In this document: in pieces, positions 46,884 to 56,712 of the stretch | How the letters are laid out: every line of letters starts with the position of its first letter | Position numbering within the stretch: the first letter of the stretch is position 1 | Origin: Pontibacterium sinense | GTDB lineage: Bacteria; Pseudomonadota; Gammaproteobacteria; Pseudomonadales; Balneatricaceae | Length of the DNA stretch: 64,000 bases | Reading direction: 5' to 3' | NCBI RefSeq assembly: GCF_015209595.1 | Contig: NZ_JADEYS010000023.1 | Location: forward strand, 1-64,000 | The notes under the pieces: model-generated | What the model saw: the letters and a program-made list of their open reading frames with translations, nothing else | The model's database searches: none | What the model was told of the DNA's origin: nothing | Position numbers and translations under genes: made by a program

Positions 46884-48296
46884 TTAGAGAGAGCCTTCCT
46901 GGACAATTTTCCAACCTGAAGAACGGCGCATCAGACTTATCCGTTTACGAGCGACATCACGGTAACGGTCGGAACGGTAGCTCTGACGGAAAGTGGCTTC
47001 GGCCCGGCTGTCGGATAGCATCACCACATCAATATCGCTCAGGGCGACCTTAATGTAGTCAGGGCTAGTCAGACGGTTGGTACGGGTCTGTACCCATTGC
47101 TTGTGAGATACTCCGTTATTCGGTTTATAACCGGCAACGTAGGCGCGAACGTACGCTTGAACGTTTTGTTCAGACCATGCTTTCGCCCAGCTTTTCAGGT
47201 GACCTTCGATGATTTTTTCTGGCGCTGGAGGTGTTTCCTTTACCGCTGTACGCTCGTTCTCCCGCTCAGATAGCTGATCTGCTTCGAGGCTCGCCAGAAG
47301 TTTTGCTGCACGCTCTGTCTCGCGGGCAATAGCAAGCTCTTCAGGGGAAGCGCTAAGTGCCATTGTATCGGTGCCAGCATCATTACGGTCGGTCTGTGCT
47401 GGATTTTGTGCTGCTGAAATTGCTTCAGAATCGGCCTGGTTCATCACCACGTTTGTGTAAGGCAATGGTGTGGCTGGTGTTGCCTCTGAAATACCGATTG
47501 CTTCAGCGACGGCAAGCTCTTCCGTTGCAAGGTCATTGTCTGTTGTCAGGTTCTCTGCCGCCTGAATATTGAGTTCGATATTTTCTGGTTCTTGTTCCGG
47601 GGCAGCTGAGGGAATGTCTACAACAGTTGCCACTTCAGGCGCGGGCGTTTCTTCCTGTGCCTGCAATTCAGGTTTTGGCTCAAATAGAGGCGCTGAATGC
47701 ATGCCGATGGCCGTTGGGTAGCCAAACTGACTCAGGGAGACCAGCTGTGGCCCTCGGTCGGTCCCGGATACCCCCAGAGCTTTGTTGTAGGCTTCTGCTG
47801 CCAGTACCGCGTACATGTCACTCAGGTTTTGGTATACCTGTGCATAACTGGGATGGGTTTTGAATGCACTTTGCAATGTTTGGATCGCGCGGCTGTTGTC
47901 GCCTGCTTCTGCATACATCACAGCAAGGTTATTGAGCGGTTCCGGCCGATCAGGGTATTGTTCTCGCAGCTCGTTCAGCAATGTCTCTGCTTGAGCGGAG
48001 CGCCCCGTTTTTGACAGCAATGTGGCTTTGAGCAGTTGAGCATCCATGTTGTCTTCATCGGCCGCCAGTACCTGATCGACTGCAGTCATCGCATTCTGAT
48101 ATTGGCCGTTGCGCAGGTAACGGTTGGCCTGCTGTAAACTCTGCAGGTCGGTCGCATCAGATGTTACTTGAGGCGCAGGCGAGGAGCTGTTGTCCGAACT
48201 GTCCATTACGCTGTACGCAACGACACCGGCAATTACTGCCGCAATTGCGAGTGGAAGCCATCTTTTCTTTCCAGGAGCGTTTTGTAACGAAGCCAT
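46884..48296 (-). CDS. Membrane-anchored TPR protein with C-terminal NTF2-like domain
   Basis: This 470-residue protein has an N-terminal membrane helix (13-30). TPR repeats lie at about 48-165 (LQQANRYLRNGQYQNAMTAVDQVLAAD, NLAVMYAEAGDNSRAIQTLQSAF). An acidic, Pro/Ala/Glu-rich linker runs to about 365, and a C-terminal domain of about 100 residues ends in ATFRQSYRSDRYRD and SSGWKIVQEGSL. That domain is clearly the one found in the convergent L,D-transpeptidase gene. A role near the cell wall is inferred; no enzyme motif is visible. Confidence 0.8.
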   Translation of the reverse strand: MASLQNAPGKKRWLPLAIAAVIAGVVAYSVMDSSDNSSSPAPQVTSDATDLQSLQQANRYLRNGQYQNAMTAVDQVLAADEDNMDAQLLKATLLSKTGRSAQAETLLNELREQYPDRPEPLNNLAVMYAEAGDNSRAIQTLQSAFKTHPSYAQVYQNLSDMYAVLAAEAYNKALGVSGTDRGPQLVSLSQFGYPTAIGMHSAPLFEPKPELQAQEETPAPEVATVVDIPSAAPEQEPENIELNIQAAENLTTDNDLATEELAVAEAIGISEATPATPLPYTNVVMNQADSEAISAAQNPAQTDRNDAGTDTMALSASPEELAIARETERAAKLLASLEADQLSERENERTAVKETPPAPEKIIEGHLKSWAKAWSEQNVQAYVRAYVAGYKPNNGVSHKQWVQTRTNRLTSPDYIKVALSDIDVVMLSDSRAEATFRQSYRSDRYRDVARKRISLMRRSSGWKIVQEGSL

Positions 48297-48420
48297 GTAT
48301 GTTCAGTACTAGTCAGAAGAAAAATATCGGAAGCCGACATTATAAACATCTCGGCGAGCAAAGGCAGGGTATGTGGATCAGCTGATTAAAAAAAATCCAC
48401 AACCTTCCAGTTGCGCCCAC

Positions 48421-48448
48421 AAAAAAGCCTCCATAAGGAGGCTTTTTT
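48421..48448 (-). terminator. Terminator after purD
   Basis: AAAAAAGCCTCC and GGAGGCTTTTTT are perfect arms with an ATAA loop. It lies just downstream of purD on the minus strand and is symmetrical. Confidence 0.9.
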
Positions 48449-48466
48449 CAACGCTATAACGACAGG

Positions 48467-49756
48467 TTATTCACCCTGTTCGCGCGCAATTGCGCGGTAC
48501 GCAATGTCGTTACGGAAGTACGCGTCTTTCCAGCTGACGTCCTTCAGCAGCTCGTAAGCACGTTGTTGCGCTTCCGTTACTGTATCACCCAGTGCCGTTA
48601 CACACAGGACACGTCCGCCTGCAGTTACAACGTTGCCTGCATCATCCAGCTGAGTACCCGCGTGGAAAATCTTGGTGCCTTCCGGGCATGTCGCCGGCAA
48701 GCTGATCACGTCACCTTTACCGTAACTGCCTGGGTAACCACCTGCAGCCATAACAACGCCGACAGATTTACGCTCATCCCACTCTGCAGTGGTCTGATCC
48801 AGCTTCTTATCCAGCGCGGCATTGCACATATCAACCAGGCTGGATTTCAGGCGCAGCATGATTGGCTGGGTTTCAGGATCACCAAAGCGACAGTTGTATT
48901 CGATCACTTTAGGTGTACCGTCAGAACCGATCATCAGACCCGCGTACAGGAAGCCGGTGTATTCATTGCCTTCAGCTTTCATGCCGTTAACGGTAGGCAT
49001 GATCACTTCATCCATAACACGCTGGTCGATCTCTGCGGTGACAACCGGAGCAGGGGAGTACGCACCCATGCCGCCTGTGTTCAGGCCAGTATCGCCATCA
49101 CCAACACGTTTATGATCCTGGCTGGTGGCCATTGGCAGTACATTGTCACCGTCAACGATGACGATATAAGACGCTTCTTCACCGTCAAGGAACTCTTCAA
49201 TAACAACACGGCTACCCGCATCACCAAATGCGTTACCCGCCAGCATATCCTTGATGGCATCTTCTGCTTCTTCCAGCGTCATCGCAACGATAACGCCTTT
49301 GCCTGCTGCCAGACCGTCGGCTTTAATCACGATCGGCGCACCTTTCTCACGTACGTAAGTCAGTGCAGGCTCGATTTCAGTGAAGTTAGCGTATTCGCCG
49401 GTTGGAATATTGTGGCGTGCCAGAAAATCTTTGGTAAAAGCTTTGGAACCTTCCAGCTGCGCAGCGCCTTCGGTTGGGCCGAAAATGCGCAGGCCTTCAG
49501 CCTGAAAGTGGTTCACAACACCCGCAACCAATGGTGCCTCAGGGCCGACAATGGTCAGATCAATCGCATTATCTTTTGCGAAATCGCGCAAGCCATCTAG
49601 ATCCATCACGTCGAGTGAAACGTTCTGCATCTTGTCTTCTTGTGCGGTTGCAGCGTTACCCGGTGCTACAAAAATGTCGGTAACTTTGTTGTCGCGTGCT
49701 GCCGCCCATGCCAGAGCATGTTCGCGGCCGCCGGAACCAATAATCAGTACTTTCAT
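48467..49756 (-). CDS. purD: Phosphoribosylamine-glycine ligase
   Basis: PurD joins phosphoribosylamine and glycine with ATP in purine synthesis. The protein has 429 residues with MKVLIIGSGGREHALAWA at the N-terminus and an ATP-grasp domain (PIVIKADGLAAGKGVIVA, EFLDGEEASYIVIVDG). EYNCRFGDPETQPIMLRL contains metal-binding residues. It follows purH in the same operon, with a small intercistronic hairpin between them. Confidence 0.97.
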   Translation of the reverse strand: MKVLIIGSGGREHALAWAAARDNKVTDIFVAPGNAATAQEDKMQNVSLDVMDLDGLRDFAKDNAIDLTIVGPEAPLVAGVVNHFQAEGLRIFGPTEGAAQLEGSKAFTKDFLARHNIPTGEYANFTEIEPALTYVREKGAPIVIKADGLAAGKGVIVAMTLEEAEDAIKDMLAGNAFGDAGSRVVIEEFLDGEEASYIVIVDGDNVLPMATSQDHKRVGDGDTGLNTGGMGAYSPAPVVTAEIDQRVMDEVIMPTVNGMKAEGNEYTGFLYAGLMIGSDGTPKVIEYNCRFGDPETQPIMLRLKSSLVDMCNAALDKKLDQTTAEWDERKSVGVVMAAGGYPGSYGKGDVISLPATCPEGTKIFHAGTQLDDAGNVVTAGGRVLCVTALGDTVTEAQQRAYELLKDVSWKDAYFRNDIAYRAIAREQGE

Positions 49757-49779
49757 GTATATATCCTCTAAACACAGAA

Positions 49780-49800
49780 TAGCCCGGACATGCCGGGCTA
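49780..49800 (-). promoter_or_regulatory. Intercistronic hairpin between purH and purD
   Basis: TAGCCCGG and CCGGGCTA are perfect 8-base arms with a 5-base loop. There is no T run, so it is likely an RNA-stability or differential-expression element. Confidence 0.5.
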
Positions 49801-49823
49801 CAGGTGTATTCGCTGATCACATC

Positions 49824-51401
49824 TTAGTGACGGAAGTGACGCATACCCGTGAAGACCATTGCCATGCCATGTTCGTCAGCGGCGGCGATAGTTTCTTCGT
49901 CGCGCATAGAGCCACCTGGCTGGATGATCGCATTGATACCCGCAGCAGCAGCTGCATCAATACCATCACGGAATGGGAAGAATGCATCAGATGCCATGAC
50001 GGAGCCTTTGACTTCCAGACCTTCGTCAGCCGCTTTGATACCAGCAATCTTCGCAGAGTATACGCGGCTCATCTGGCCTGCACCGATACCGATAGTCTGG
50101 CCATCTTTCGCGTATACAATTGCGTTGGATTTAACGAACTTAGCCACTTCCCAGCAGAACAGCAGATCACGGATTTCCTGTTCAGTTGGCTGGCGCTGAG
50201 ATACGACTTTCAATGCAGATGCATCAACCATTCCCAGATCACGGTCCTGAACCAGTAAGCCGCCATTCACGCGCTTGTAGTCGAAACCGTGGGCACGGTT
50301 AGCGTCCCACTCGCCGCATTCCAGCAGACGTACGTTTGGCTTCGTTGAAACCAGATCAGACGCTTCCTGAGATACAGAAGGTGCGATGATGACTTCAACG
50401 AACTGACGTTCGATGATGGCCTGTGCGGTTTTAGCGTCCAGCTCACGGTTGAACGCGATGATGCCGCCAAATGCGGAGGTTGGGTCAGTCTGGTGAGCGC
50501 GGTTATAGGCTTCCAGAATGTCTGCACCAATCGCTACGCCACAAGGGTTGGCATGCTTAACGATGACACAGGCTGGCTCTTTGAATGGTTTTACGCATTC
50601 CAGCGCTGCATCTGTATCAGCAACGTTGTTGAAAGACAGTGCTTTGCCCTGCATCTGGCGAGCGGTTGCTACGCAGGCTTCAGCCGGGTTGGCCTCTACG
50701 TAGAATGCTGCACGCTGATGTGGGTTTTCGCCGTAGCGCATATCCTGTGCTTTCAGGAACTGAGTGTTGAACGTACGAGGGAAGTCTGCTGGCTCCTCCT
50801 CTTCACCTTCAACAATCGCACCCAGGTAGTTGGCAATCATGCCATCGTATGCAGCGGTGTGTTCGAACGCTTTTACTGCCAGGTCGAAACGGGTTTTGTG
50901 GCTCAGACCACCGTTACCCAGTTCTGCTGCGACTGCGTCGTAGTCCGATGCATTCACAACAATCGCCACATCTTTGTGGTTTTTAGCTGCAGAACGCACC
51001 ATGGTAGGACCACCGATGTCGATGTTTTCGATCGCCATAGGCAGATCGCAATCAGGACGGTTGATGGTCTGTTCAAACGGATACAGGTTTACAACAACCA
51101 TATCGATTGGTGTGATGCCGTGTTCGTTCATGACTGCATCGTCGGTACCGCGACGGCCCAGAATGCCGCCGTGTACTTTCGGGTGCAGGGTCTTAACACG
51201 ACCATCCATCATCTCCGGGAAACCGGTGTAGTCAGATACTTCAACTGCAGGGATGTTGTTTTCTTTCAGCAGCTTATAGGTGCCGCCGGTGGAAAGAATT
51301 TCAACACCTTGAGCGTTCAGTGCCTGAGCAAATTCTACAATGCCGGTTTTGTCTGACACGCTGATCAGCGCGCGGCGTACAGGAGTGGTGTTCTCTGCCA
51401 T
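49824..51401 (-). CDS. purH: Bifunctional AICAR formyltransferase / IMP cyclohydrolase
   Basis: PurH performs the last two steps of IMP synthesis. The protein has 525 residues. The N-terminal cyclohydrolase domain starts [18 protein letters not shown] and holds STGGTYKLL and [19 protein letters not shown]. The transformylase domain follows with [30 protein letters not shown] and the C-terminal MRHFRH. I chose the ATG at 51401 ([14 protein letters not shown]), as in E. coli. An upstream ATG at 51419 is possible. It follows fis by about 50 bases. Confidence 0.96.
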   Translation of the reverse strand: MAENTTPVRRALISVSDKTGIVEFAQALNAQGVEILSTGGTYKLLKENNIPAVEVSDYTGFPEMMDGRVKTLHPKVHGGILGRRGTDDAVMNEHGITPIDMVVVNLYPFEQTINRPDCDLPMAIENIDIGGPTMVRSAAKNHKDVAIVVNASDYDAVAAELGNGGLSHKTRFDLAVKAFEHTAAYDGMIANYLGAIVEGEEEEPADFPRTFNTQFLKAQDMRYGENPHQRAAFYVEANPAEACVATARQMQGKALSFNNVADTDAALECVKPFKEPACVIVKHANPCGVAIGADILEAYNRAHQTDPTSAFGGIIAFNRELDAKTAQAIIERQFVEVIIAPSVSQEASDLVSTKPNVRLLECGEWDANRAHGFDYKRVNGGLLVQDRDLGMVDASALKVVSQRQPTEQEIRDLLFCWEVAKFVKSNAIVYAKDGQTIGIGAGQMSRVYSAKIAGIKAADEGLEVKGSVMASDAFFPFRDGIDAAAAAGINAIIQPGGSMRDEETIAAADEHGMAMVFTGMRHFRH

Positions 51402-51449
51402 GGTGATTGGAGTTCCCATTAACTAGTAAAAAGCACTAATAAAAAGCGG

Positions 51450-51758
51450 TTACAGCAGACCGTATTGTTTCAGCTTCTTGCGCAGCGTACCGCGGTTCAG
51501 GCCAAGAACCTGAGAAGCTTTGGTCTGATTATCTTTGGTATATGCCATTACAGATTCGAACAAAGGTGCTTCGATCTCGGACAATACCATCTGGTATACG
51601 TCGGTTACCGGCTGTCCGTCGAGCTGACGGAAGTAGTTGTTTAGTGCCAGGTGCACGCTATCCCGAAGGGTGCTTCCGGTCTCTGCAGTTGCGTTCTGAG
51701 TGAGAGTCGGCTGAGTGATTTCTTTATATTCCACAGTATTACGTATCCAGTTTGTCAT
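51450..51758 (-). CDS. fis: DNA-binding protein Fis
   Basis: Fis is a nucleoid-associated protein that bends DNA and regulates rRNA, recombination and growth-phase genes. The protein has 102 residues from the ATG at 51758, which overlaps the dusB stop (ATGA). The C-terminal helix-turn-helix reads [26 protein letters not shown], nearly as in E. coli. The dusB-fis pairing is the conserved arrangement; here purH and purD follow, as in Pseudomonas. Confidence 0.96.
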   Translation of the reverse strand: MTNWIRNTVEYKEITQPTLTQNATAETGSTLRDSVHLALNNYFRQLDGQPVTDVYQMVLSEIEAPLFESVMAYTKDNQTKASQVLGLNRGTLRKKLKQYGLL

Positions 51759-52738
51759 GCAGCCAGAGGGTCGGACAGACGATCGAAATGACGCTCGATC
51801 GCTGACGTTTGCTCTTCTGCTGTTTCCAATACATTGAATTCCTTGCGGAAGGATTTTCCTTCCGGCCGTGCTTGCAGGTACCACCCTACGTGCTTTCTTG
51901 CGATCCGAACGCCTAGGTAGTCGCCGTAAAAGGTTCGTAGCTCCTGCAAATGCCCCAGCAGAATTTTTCTAATCTCTTCCAGTGAGGGTTCTTCCATTAA
52001 TTCACCTGTTGCCAGGTAATGGTTGATCTCCCTGAATAACCAGGGGCGTCCCTGTGCGCCTCGGCCAATCATCACGGCATCGGCACCGGTGTGTGCGATG
52101 ACCTGTTTGGCCTTTTGGGGTGTATCGATATCGCCGTTAGCGAATACCGGAATAGACACGGCATGTTTAACCGCTGCAATTGTGTCGTATTCGGCGTCGC
52201 CTTTGTATCCACAGGCGCGGGTTCTGCCATGTAATGCCAGTGCTGCTATACCGGCGTCTTCAGCCATCCGCGCAATATTGAGCGCGTTACGACTTTCATG
52301 ATCCCATCCGGTACGGAATTTAAGCGTGACAGGTACATCGACCGCCGCAACCACTGTCTGCAAAATGTCGGCAACCAGAGCTTCATCCCGCAGTAAGGCG
52401 GAACCAGCGGCTTTGTTACACACTTTCTTTGCAGGACAACCCATGTTGATATCGATGATTTGGGCCCCCCGTTCTGCGTTCATCCGCGCAGCCTCAGCCA
52501 TCATATGTGCGTCTCCGCCAGCGATCTGTACAGATCGAGGCTCGGTTTCACCCTGATGATTAAGACGGTAGCTGGATTTGCGAGACTTCCATAAACGGGT
52601 ATCAGAGGTAACCATCTCGGACACAACCAAGCCCGCACCAAACTGCCGGCAAAGTTGCCGGAACGGTCGGTCCGTGACGCCTGCCATTGGCGCCAGAATA
52701 GTCTGGTTATCAATGGTATAAGGTCCGATTCGGAACAT
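51755..52738 (-). CDS. dusB: tRNA-dihydrouridine synthase B
   Basis: This FMN enzyme reduces uridine to dihydrouridine in tRNA. The protein has 327 residues and begins [28 protein letters not shown]. The catalytic Cys is C101 in [30 protein letters not shown] and [13 protein letters not shown] bind FMN. It precedes fis in one operon. The 248 bases upstream to prmA likely hold the fis promoter. A stem-loop there (52934-52957) is followed by T only on the plus strand, so it is not a convincing prmA terminator. Confidence 0.96.
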   Translation of the reverse strand: MFRIGPYTIDNQTILAPMAGVTDRPFRQLCRQFGAGLVVSEMVTSDTRLWKSRKSSYRLNHQGETEPRSVQIAGGDAHMMAEAARMNAERGAQIIDINMGCPAKKVCNKAAGSALLRDEALVADILQTVVAAVDVPVTLKFRTGWDHESRNALNIARMAEDAGIAALALHGRTRACGYKGDAEYDTIAAVKHAVSIPVFANGDIDTPQKAKQVIAHTGADAVMIGRGAQGRPWLFREINHYLATGELMEEPSLEEIRKILLGHLQELRTFYGDYLGVRIARKHVGWYLQARPEGKSFRKEFNVLETAEEQTSAIERHFDRLSDPLAA

Positions 52739-52986
52739 GGATTACCTTAATTTTGGGTAAAAAAACACCATGAAGCTGCACAGAGCCCCAAAGCAGATTT
52801 AAAACAAGGAAGGCGGACAATGATAACGCTTCAGACGCATAGGTCCAAGCCGTTTTTGATGGTTTTTTGTACGATTTTGGCTTGACTGTATTTGTCTTTT
52901 GGTCTTGTCGCAGGGCGCGTCATAGCTGGGATCAGGGACAACATAGGTGTCGTCCCTAATAATTTTTGTTGCTGTACAGAGATTGA

Positions 52987-53880
52987 TCAGCGTTTGATGC
53001 CGCAGATGCGAATCCAGCCTTCACGCTCAGCAGGTGGCTCGAGGTCAAACCATTGTGCATAGGCGGTGTTGATAGCTTCAGCCTGATCTTCCAGCAGACC
53101 AGACAGTGCCATGCGACCACCCGACTTCACGTGTTTGGCGATTGTCGGTGCCAGTTCAACCAGTGGGCCGGCCAGAATGTTGGCCACGATCACATCGCCT
53201 TCGATATCTGGCGTATGTTCCGGCAGGAAAACGTTGAGGCGGTTTTCAGCCAGTTTGTTGCGTGCCAGGTTATCTTTGCTTGCCTGTAGTGCTTGCAGAT
53301 CAATATCGACGGCCGTGACATGTTTCGCCCCAAGTAGCAGGGTGGCAATGCCTAAGATGCCGGAGCCGCAACCATAATCGACAACCTCGCAGTCATCCAG
53401 ATCTTGTGCATCGAGCCATTCCAGACACAGTGCGGTTGTCGGGTGGGTGCCCGTACCAAAGGCCAAACCCGGGTCCAGCATCATATTGACGGCATCAGGG
53501 TCGGGGGCTTCGCGCCAGCTTGGGCAGACCCAAAGGCGTTTGCCAAATTGCATCGGGTGGTAGCTATCCATCCATTCCCGTTCCCAGTCCTTATCTTCCA
53601 GAATTTCTGCTTTGATAGGGGGAAAGGGTGCGTCTGGGAATAGCTGCTCGTGTGCCTGGCGGATAAAACGATGAGTGGCGTCCAGATCGTGGTCGGCAGA
53701 GAACAGGCCCGTCACAATAGTGCTATCCCACAAGGGTGTTGTGCCCAGCTCGGGTTCAAAGATTGGCTGGTCTTTGTTGTCCTGATAAGTGACAGACGCG
53801 CAGCCCGCAGCAAGTAGCAGATCTTCGTACTGTTCTGCGTGCTCAGGGGTCGTAGTAAGTTTTATCTGTAGCCAAGGCAT
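52987..53880 (-). CDS. prmA: Ribosomal protein L11 methyltransferase
   Basis: PrmA trimethylates ribosomal protein L11. The protein has 297 residues with an N-terminal substrate-recognition domain (MPWLQIKLTTTPEHAEQYEDLLLAAG) and a SAM-binding domain with DPGLAFGTGTHPTTALCLEWLD, VVDYGCGSGILGIA and NILAGPLVELAP. It lies downstream of accC, separated by that gene's terminator. Confidence 0.95.
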   Translation of the reverse strand: MPWLQIKLTTTPEHAEQYEDLLLAAGCASVTYQDNKDQPIFEPELGTTPLWDSTIVTGLFSADHDLDATHRFIRQAHEQLFPDAPFPPIKAEILEDKDWEREWMDSYHPMQFGKRLWVCPSWREAPDPDAVNMMLDPGLAFGTGTHPTTALCLEWLDAQDLDDCEVVDYGCGSGILGIATLLLGAKHVTAVDIDLQALQASKDNLARNKLAENRLNVFLPEHTPDIEGDVIVANILAGPLVELAPTIAKHVKSGGRMALSGLLEDQAEAINTAYAQWFDLEPPAEREGWIRICGIKR

Positions 53881-53988
53881 GATGTGTTCCAGTTCACGAG
53901 AGAGATGCCAGTATATCGACTTATACGTTGAGGTGGGAGATGGCGATCAGAGGATCAGGCAGAAAAAACGCAGATAGTGAGCAGGCAC

Positions 53989-54016
53989 AAAAAAGCCCGC
54001 ACGTGGGCGGGCTTTT
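53989..54016 (-). terminator. Terminator after accC
   Basis: GCCCGC and GCGGGC arms with flanking A and T runs. On the minus strand the stem ends in six T, closing aroQ-accB-accC. Confidence 0.85.
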
Positions 54017-54040
54017 ATAGTGTGATGGAAACGGGTCTGA

Positions 54041-55384
54041 TTACAGGCCCAGTTTCTTTTCCAGATAGTGGATGTTTACACCACCTTCCTGGAAATGGGT
54101 ATCACGTACGATTTCCTGATGCAGTGGGATATTGGTGCGAATACCATCAATCACTGCTTCGTCCAGTGCGTTACGCATACGGATCAACGAGGTTTCACGG
54201 TCTTCCGCGTAGCTGATCAGTTTAGCGATCAGTGAATCGTAGTGCGGAGGTACGGTGTAACCCGAGTACAAGTGAGAATCTACACGAATACCCAGACCAC
54301 CCGGTGCGTGGAAATGCTTCACGTTACCCGGGCTTGGCAGGAATGATTTAGGGTCTTCCGCGTTGATGCGGCACTCGAAAGCGTGGCCCTGTACGACGAT
54401 ATCTTCCTGTTTCAGGGACAGCGGCAGGCCAGACGCAATGCGAAGCTGTTCTTTAACGATATCAACGCCAGTAATCATCTCAGTCACCGGGTGCTCAACC
54501 TGCACACGGGTGTTCATTTCGATGAAGTAGAAACCACCATCTTCGTATAGGAACTCGAACGTGCCTGCACCGCGGTAACCGATTTCGATACATGCATCGA
54601 CACAGGATTGCAGAACCTCTGCGCGCGCAGCAGGATCCAGATGAGGTGCTGGAGCTTCCTCTACCACTTTCTGGTGACGGCGCTGCATGGAGCAGTCACG
54701 ATCATACAGATGAACAGCGTTACCCTGTCCATCAGCCAGAACTTGAACTTCAACGTGGCGAGGGTTCTGCAGGAATTTCTCCATGTACACGGTATCGTCG
54801 CCGAATGCTGCGGCAGCTTCGGAGCGCGTAATGTGTACGGAGTTCAACAGAGAGGCTTCGGAATGCACAACGCGCATACCACGACCACCACCACCGGAGG
54901 CAGCTTTGATGATCACCGGATAGCCGATACGCTGGGCGATCTTCTGCATTGCCGGGCCATCATCAACTGGCAGCGGGCCATCAGAGCCCGGTACAGTTGG
55001 TACGCCTGCTTTCTTCATCGCTTCGATTGCAGAAACTTTATCGCCCATCAGGCGAATCGTTTCAGCACGAGGGCCGATGAACTGGAAGCCTGAACGCTCA
55101 ACCTGCTCAGCAAAATCTGCATTTTCCGCTAGGAAACCGTAACCTGGGTGGATACCCATAGCGTCGGTGACTTCGGCTGCAGCAATGATGGCAGGGATAT
55201 TCAGGTAACTCTGTGGGGATGGCGCCGGACCAATGCAGACAGCTTCATCTGCAAGACGTACATGCATCAGGTCGCGGTCAGCCGTGGAGTGAATGGCTAC
55301 GGTCTTGATGCCCAGCTCTTTGCAGGCACGCAGGATACGCAGTGCGATCTCACCCCGGTTGGCAATGACTACTTTTTCCAGCAT
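54041..55384 (-). CDS. accC: Acetyl-CoA carboxylase, biotin carboxylase subunit
   Basis: AccC carboxylates the biotin on AccB with ATP and bicarbonate, the first step of fatty acid synthesis. The protein has 447 residues with [30 protein letters not shown], the ATP-grasp glycine loop [31 protein letters not shown], and [22 protein letters not shown] precedes the ATG. It is cotranscribed with accB. Confidence 0.97.
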   Translation of the reverse strand: MLEKVVIANRGEIALRILRACKELGIKTVAIHSTADRDLMHVRLADEAVCIGPAPSPQSYLNIPAIIAAAEVTDAMGIHPGYGFLAENADFAEQVERSGFQFIGPRAETIRLMGDKVSAIEAMKKAGVPTVPGSDGPLPVDDGPAMQKIAQRIGYPVIIKAASGGGGRGMRVVHSEASLLNSVHITRSEAAAAFGDDTVYMEKFLQNPRHVEVQVLADGQGNAVHLYDRDCSMQRRHQKVVEEAPAPHLDPAARAEVLQSCVDACIEIGYRGAGTFEFLYEDGGFYFIEMNTRVQVEHPVTEMITGVDIVKEQLRIASGLPLSLKQEDIVVQGHAFECRINAEDPKSFLPSPGNVKHFHAPGGLGIRVDSHLYSGYTVPPHYDSLIAKLISYAEDRETSLIRMRNALDEAVIDGIRTNIPLHQEIVRDTHFQEGGVNIHYLEKKLGL

Positions 55385-55417
55385 CTGGATGTCCTTGAAT
55401 CAGGTCTGTGGGAGCAC

Positions 55418-55876
55418 TTAAACGATGGTAACCAGCGGCTGGTCGAACTCAACCGGCTGACCGTCTTCGGCCAGAATTGCTTCCACAACACCGGCTTTAT
55501 CCGCTTCGATCTGGTTCATCATCTTCATCGCTTCAACGATACAGATAACGTCACCCACTTTTACAGTCTGTCCAACTTCAATGAACATTGGAGAGCTTGG
55601 AGATGGGGAGCGGTAGAAAGTACCTACCATTGGAGACGTTACAACGTGACCTGTATGTGAAGGTGCTTCTACTTCTGCAGCAGGTGCAGCCGCTGCAACA
55701 GGTGCAGCAGGAGCCGCTGCAACAGGCGCGGCAGGTGCAGCGTATGCAACAGGTGCTGCTGCTACGCTGGTACCACGGCTGATGCGAACAGACTCTTCGC
55801 CTTCTTTAATTTCGATTTCGTTGATGTTGGATTCTTCAAGCAGTTCGATAAGCTTTTTAACTTTGCGAATATCCAT
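55418..55876 (-). CDS. accB: Biotin carboxyl carrier protein of acetyl-CoA carboxylase
   Basis: AccB carries the biotin that AccC carboxylates. The protein has 152 residues. The N-terminal part [34 protein letters not shown] is followed by an Ala/Pro-rich flexible linker (about 38-70). The biotinyl domain carries K118 in [14 protein letters not shown] and the thumb segment [19 protein letters not shown]. The linker is a repeated APVA/PAAP pattern, normal for the family. Confidence 0.97.
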   Translation of the reverse strand: MDIRKVKKLIELLEESNINEIEIKEGEESVRISRGTSVAAAPVAYAAPAAPVAAAPAAPVAAAAPAAEVEAPSHTGHVVTSPMVGTFYRSPSPSSPMFIEVGQTVKVGDVICIVEAMKMMNQIEADKAGVVEAILAEDGQPVEFDQPLVTIV

Positions 55877-55912
55877 TCTGGGTCTTGTCTCTTTAACTGT
55901 TGCTGTTCGGTA

Positions 55913-56350
55913 TCACGCAAGCTGCGTAAAAGCAGATTGCAGTGCAAATTGGTATCCCTGGGCGCCCAAACCACAAATCACGCCTACGGCTTTATCCGAG
56001 AAGTAGGAATGATGGCGGAATGCCTCACGTGCGTGCACGTTTGAGAGATGAACCTCGATGAAAGGAATGGCAACGCCTAATAAGGCATCGCGCAAAGCAA
56101 CACTGGTATGAGTGAATGCAGCCGGGTTGATAATGATGAAGGCAACGCCTTCATTTTGCGCCCGGTGAATGCGTTCGATCAGTTCAAATTCGGCGTTACT
56201 CTGAAAACTGTCGAGGTCGTGGCCTGCGTTGCTGGCTGTCTGGCTGAGTTCCTGATTGATGTCCGCAAGCGTAGTTGAACCGTACACTTCGGGTTCCCTA
56301 GTGCCGAGAAGGTTCAGGTTTGGACCATGTAATACAAGAATTTTTGCCAT
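55913..56350 (-). CDS. aroQ: Type II 3-dehydroquinate dehydratase
   Basis: AroQ dehydrates 3-dehydroquinate in the shikimate pathway. The protein has 145 residues with [21 protein letters not shown] (catalytic R18 and Y23), [20 protein letters not shown], and [22 protein letters not shown]. It is 36 bases upstream of accB, the usual order aroQ-accB-accC. Confidence 0.96.
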   Translation of the reverse strand: MAKILVLHGPNLNLLGTREPEVYGSTTLADINQELSQTASNAGHDLDSFQSNAEFELIERIHRAQNEGVAFIIINPAAFTHTSVALRDALLGVAIPFIEVHLSNVHAREAFRHHSYFSDKAVGVICGLGAQGYQFALQSAFTQLA

Positions 56351-56621
56351 CGATGCAGCCTTAATGCAAACGCGCTGAATAGCACCACAGAGAGTGATTT
56401 AGCGGTATAGTTTGCACAACTCAGAAAGGGTTGTCTATATGTGGGCAAGTTTTAGTTGTTTTCTATCAACTTTCCCGAATTTCGCCGCGATTTCCCCACT
56501 TGTTTTGACTAAAGTCTTGGTTGTTTTTGCAGCAATTTATATTACGGCGCTCTAACTGGTTGTTTTCTGGAAGTTTGCTGCTCATTCCAGACATAAAGAT
56601 TGACGTTCGCTTCAATATTAT

Positions 56622-56642
56622 GGATATTGCACTGCAATATCC
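56622..56642. repeat. Perfect 10-bp inverted repeat upstream of parA
   Basis: GGATATTGCA (56622-56631) and TGCAATATCC (56633-56642) flank a single C. It ends 70 bases before the preferred parA start. The size and symmetry fit an operator for a dimeric regulator. The remaining gap between aroQ and parA (56351-56712) is AT-rich and shows no supported gene. Confidence 0.6.
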
Positions 56643-56712
56643 TGATTCTGAAGGCAGTTCGGTGAACTGGCTGTAGCAAGTGACGGACAGGCAACGGAAA
56701 GGAGCGATTACG

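Noticed and set aside
48563-49600. Long open frame antisense to purD (345 codons)
   Set aside because: It is fully inside purD, Cys/His/Arg-rich without domain structure, and has no ribosome binding site.
50493-51356. Open frame antisense to purH (287 codons)
   Set aside because: It is wholly within purH and of abnormal composition; purH itself is clearly intact.
55676-55770. Ala/Pro-coding near-repeat resembling a tandem repeat array
   Set aside because: It encodes the flexible linker of biotin carboxyl carrier protein, which is normally Ala/Pro-rich.
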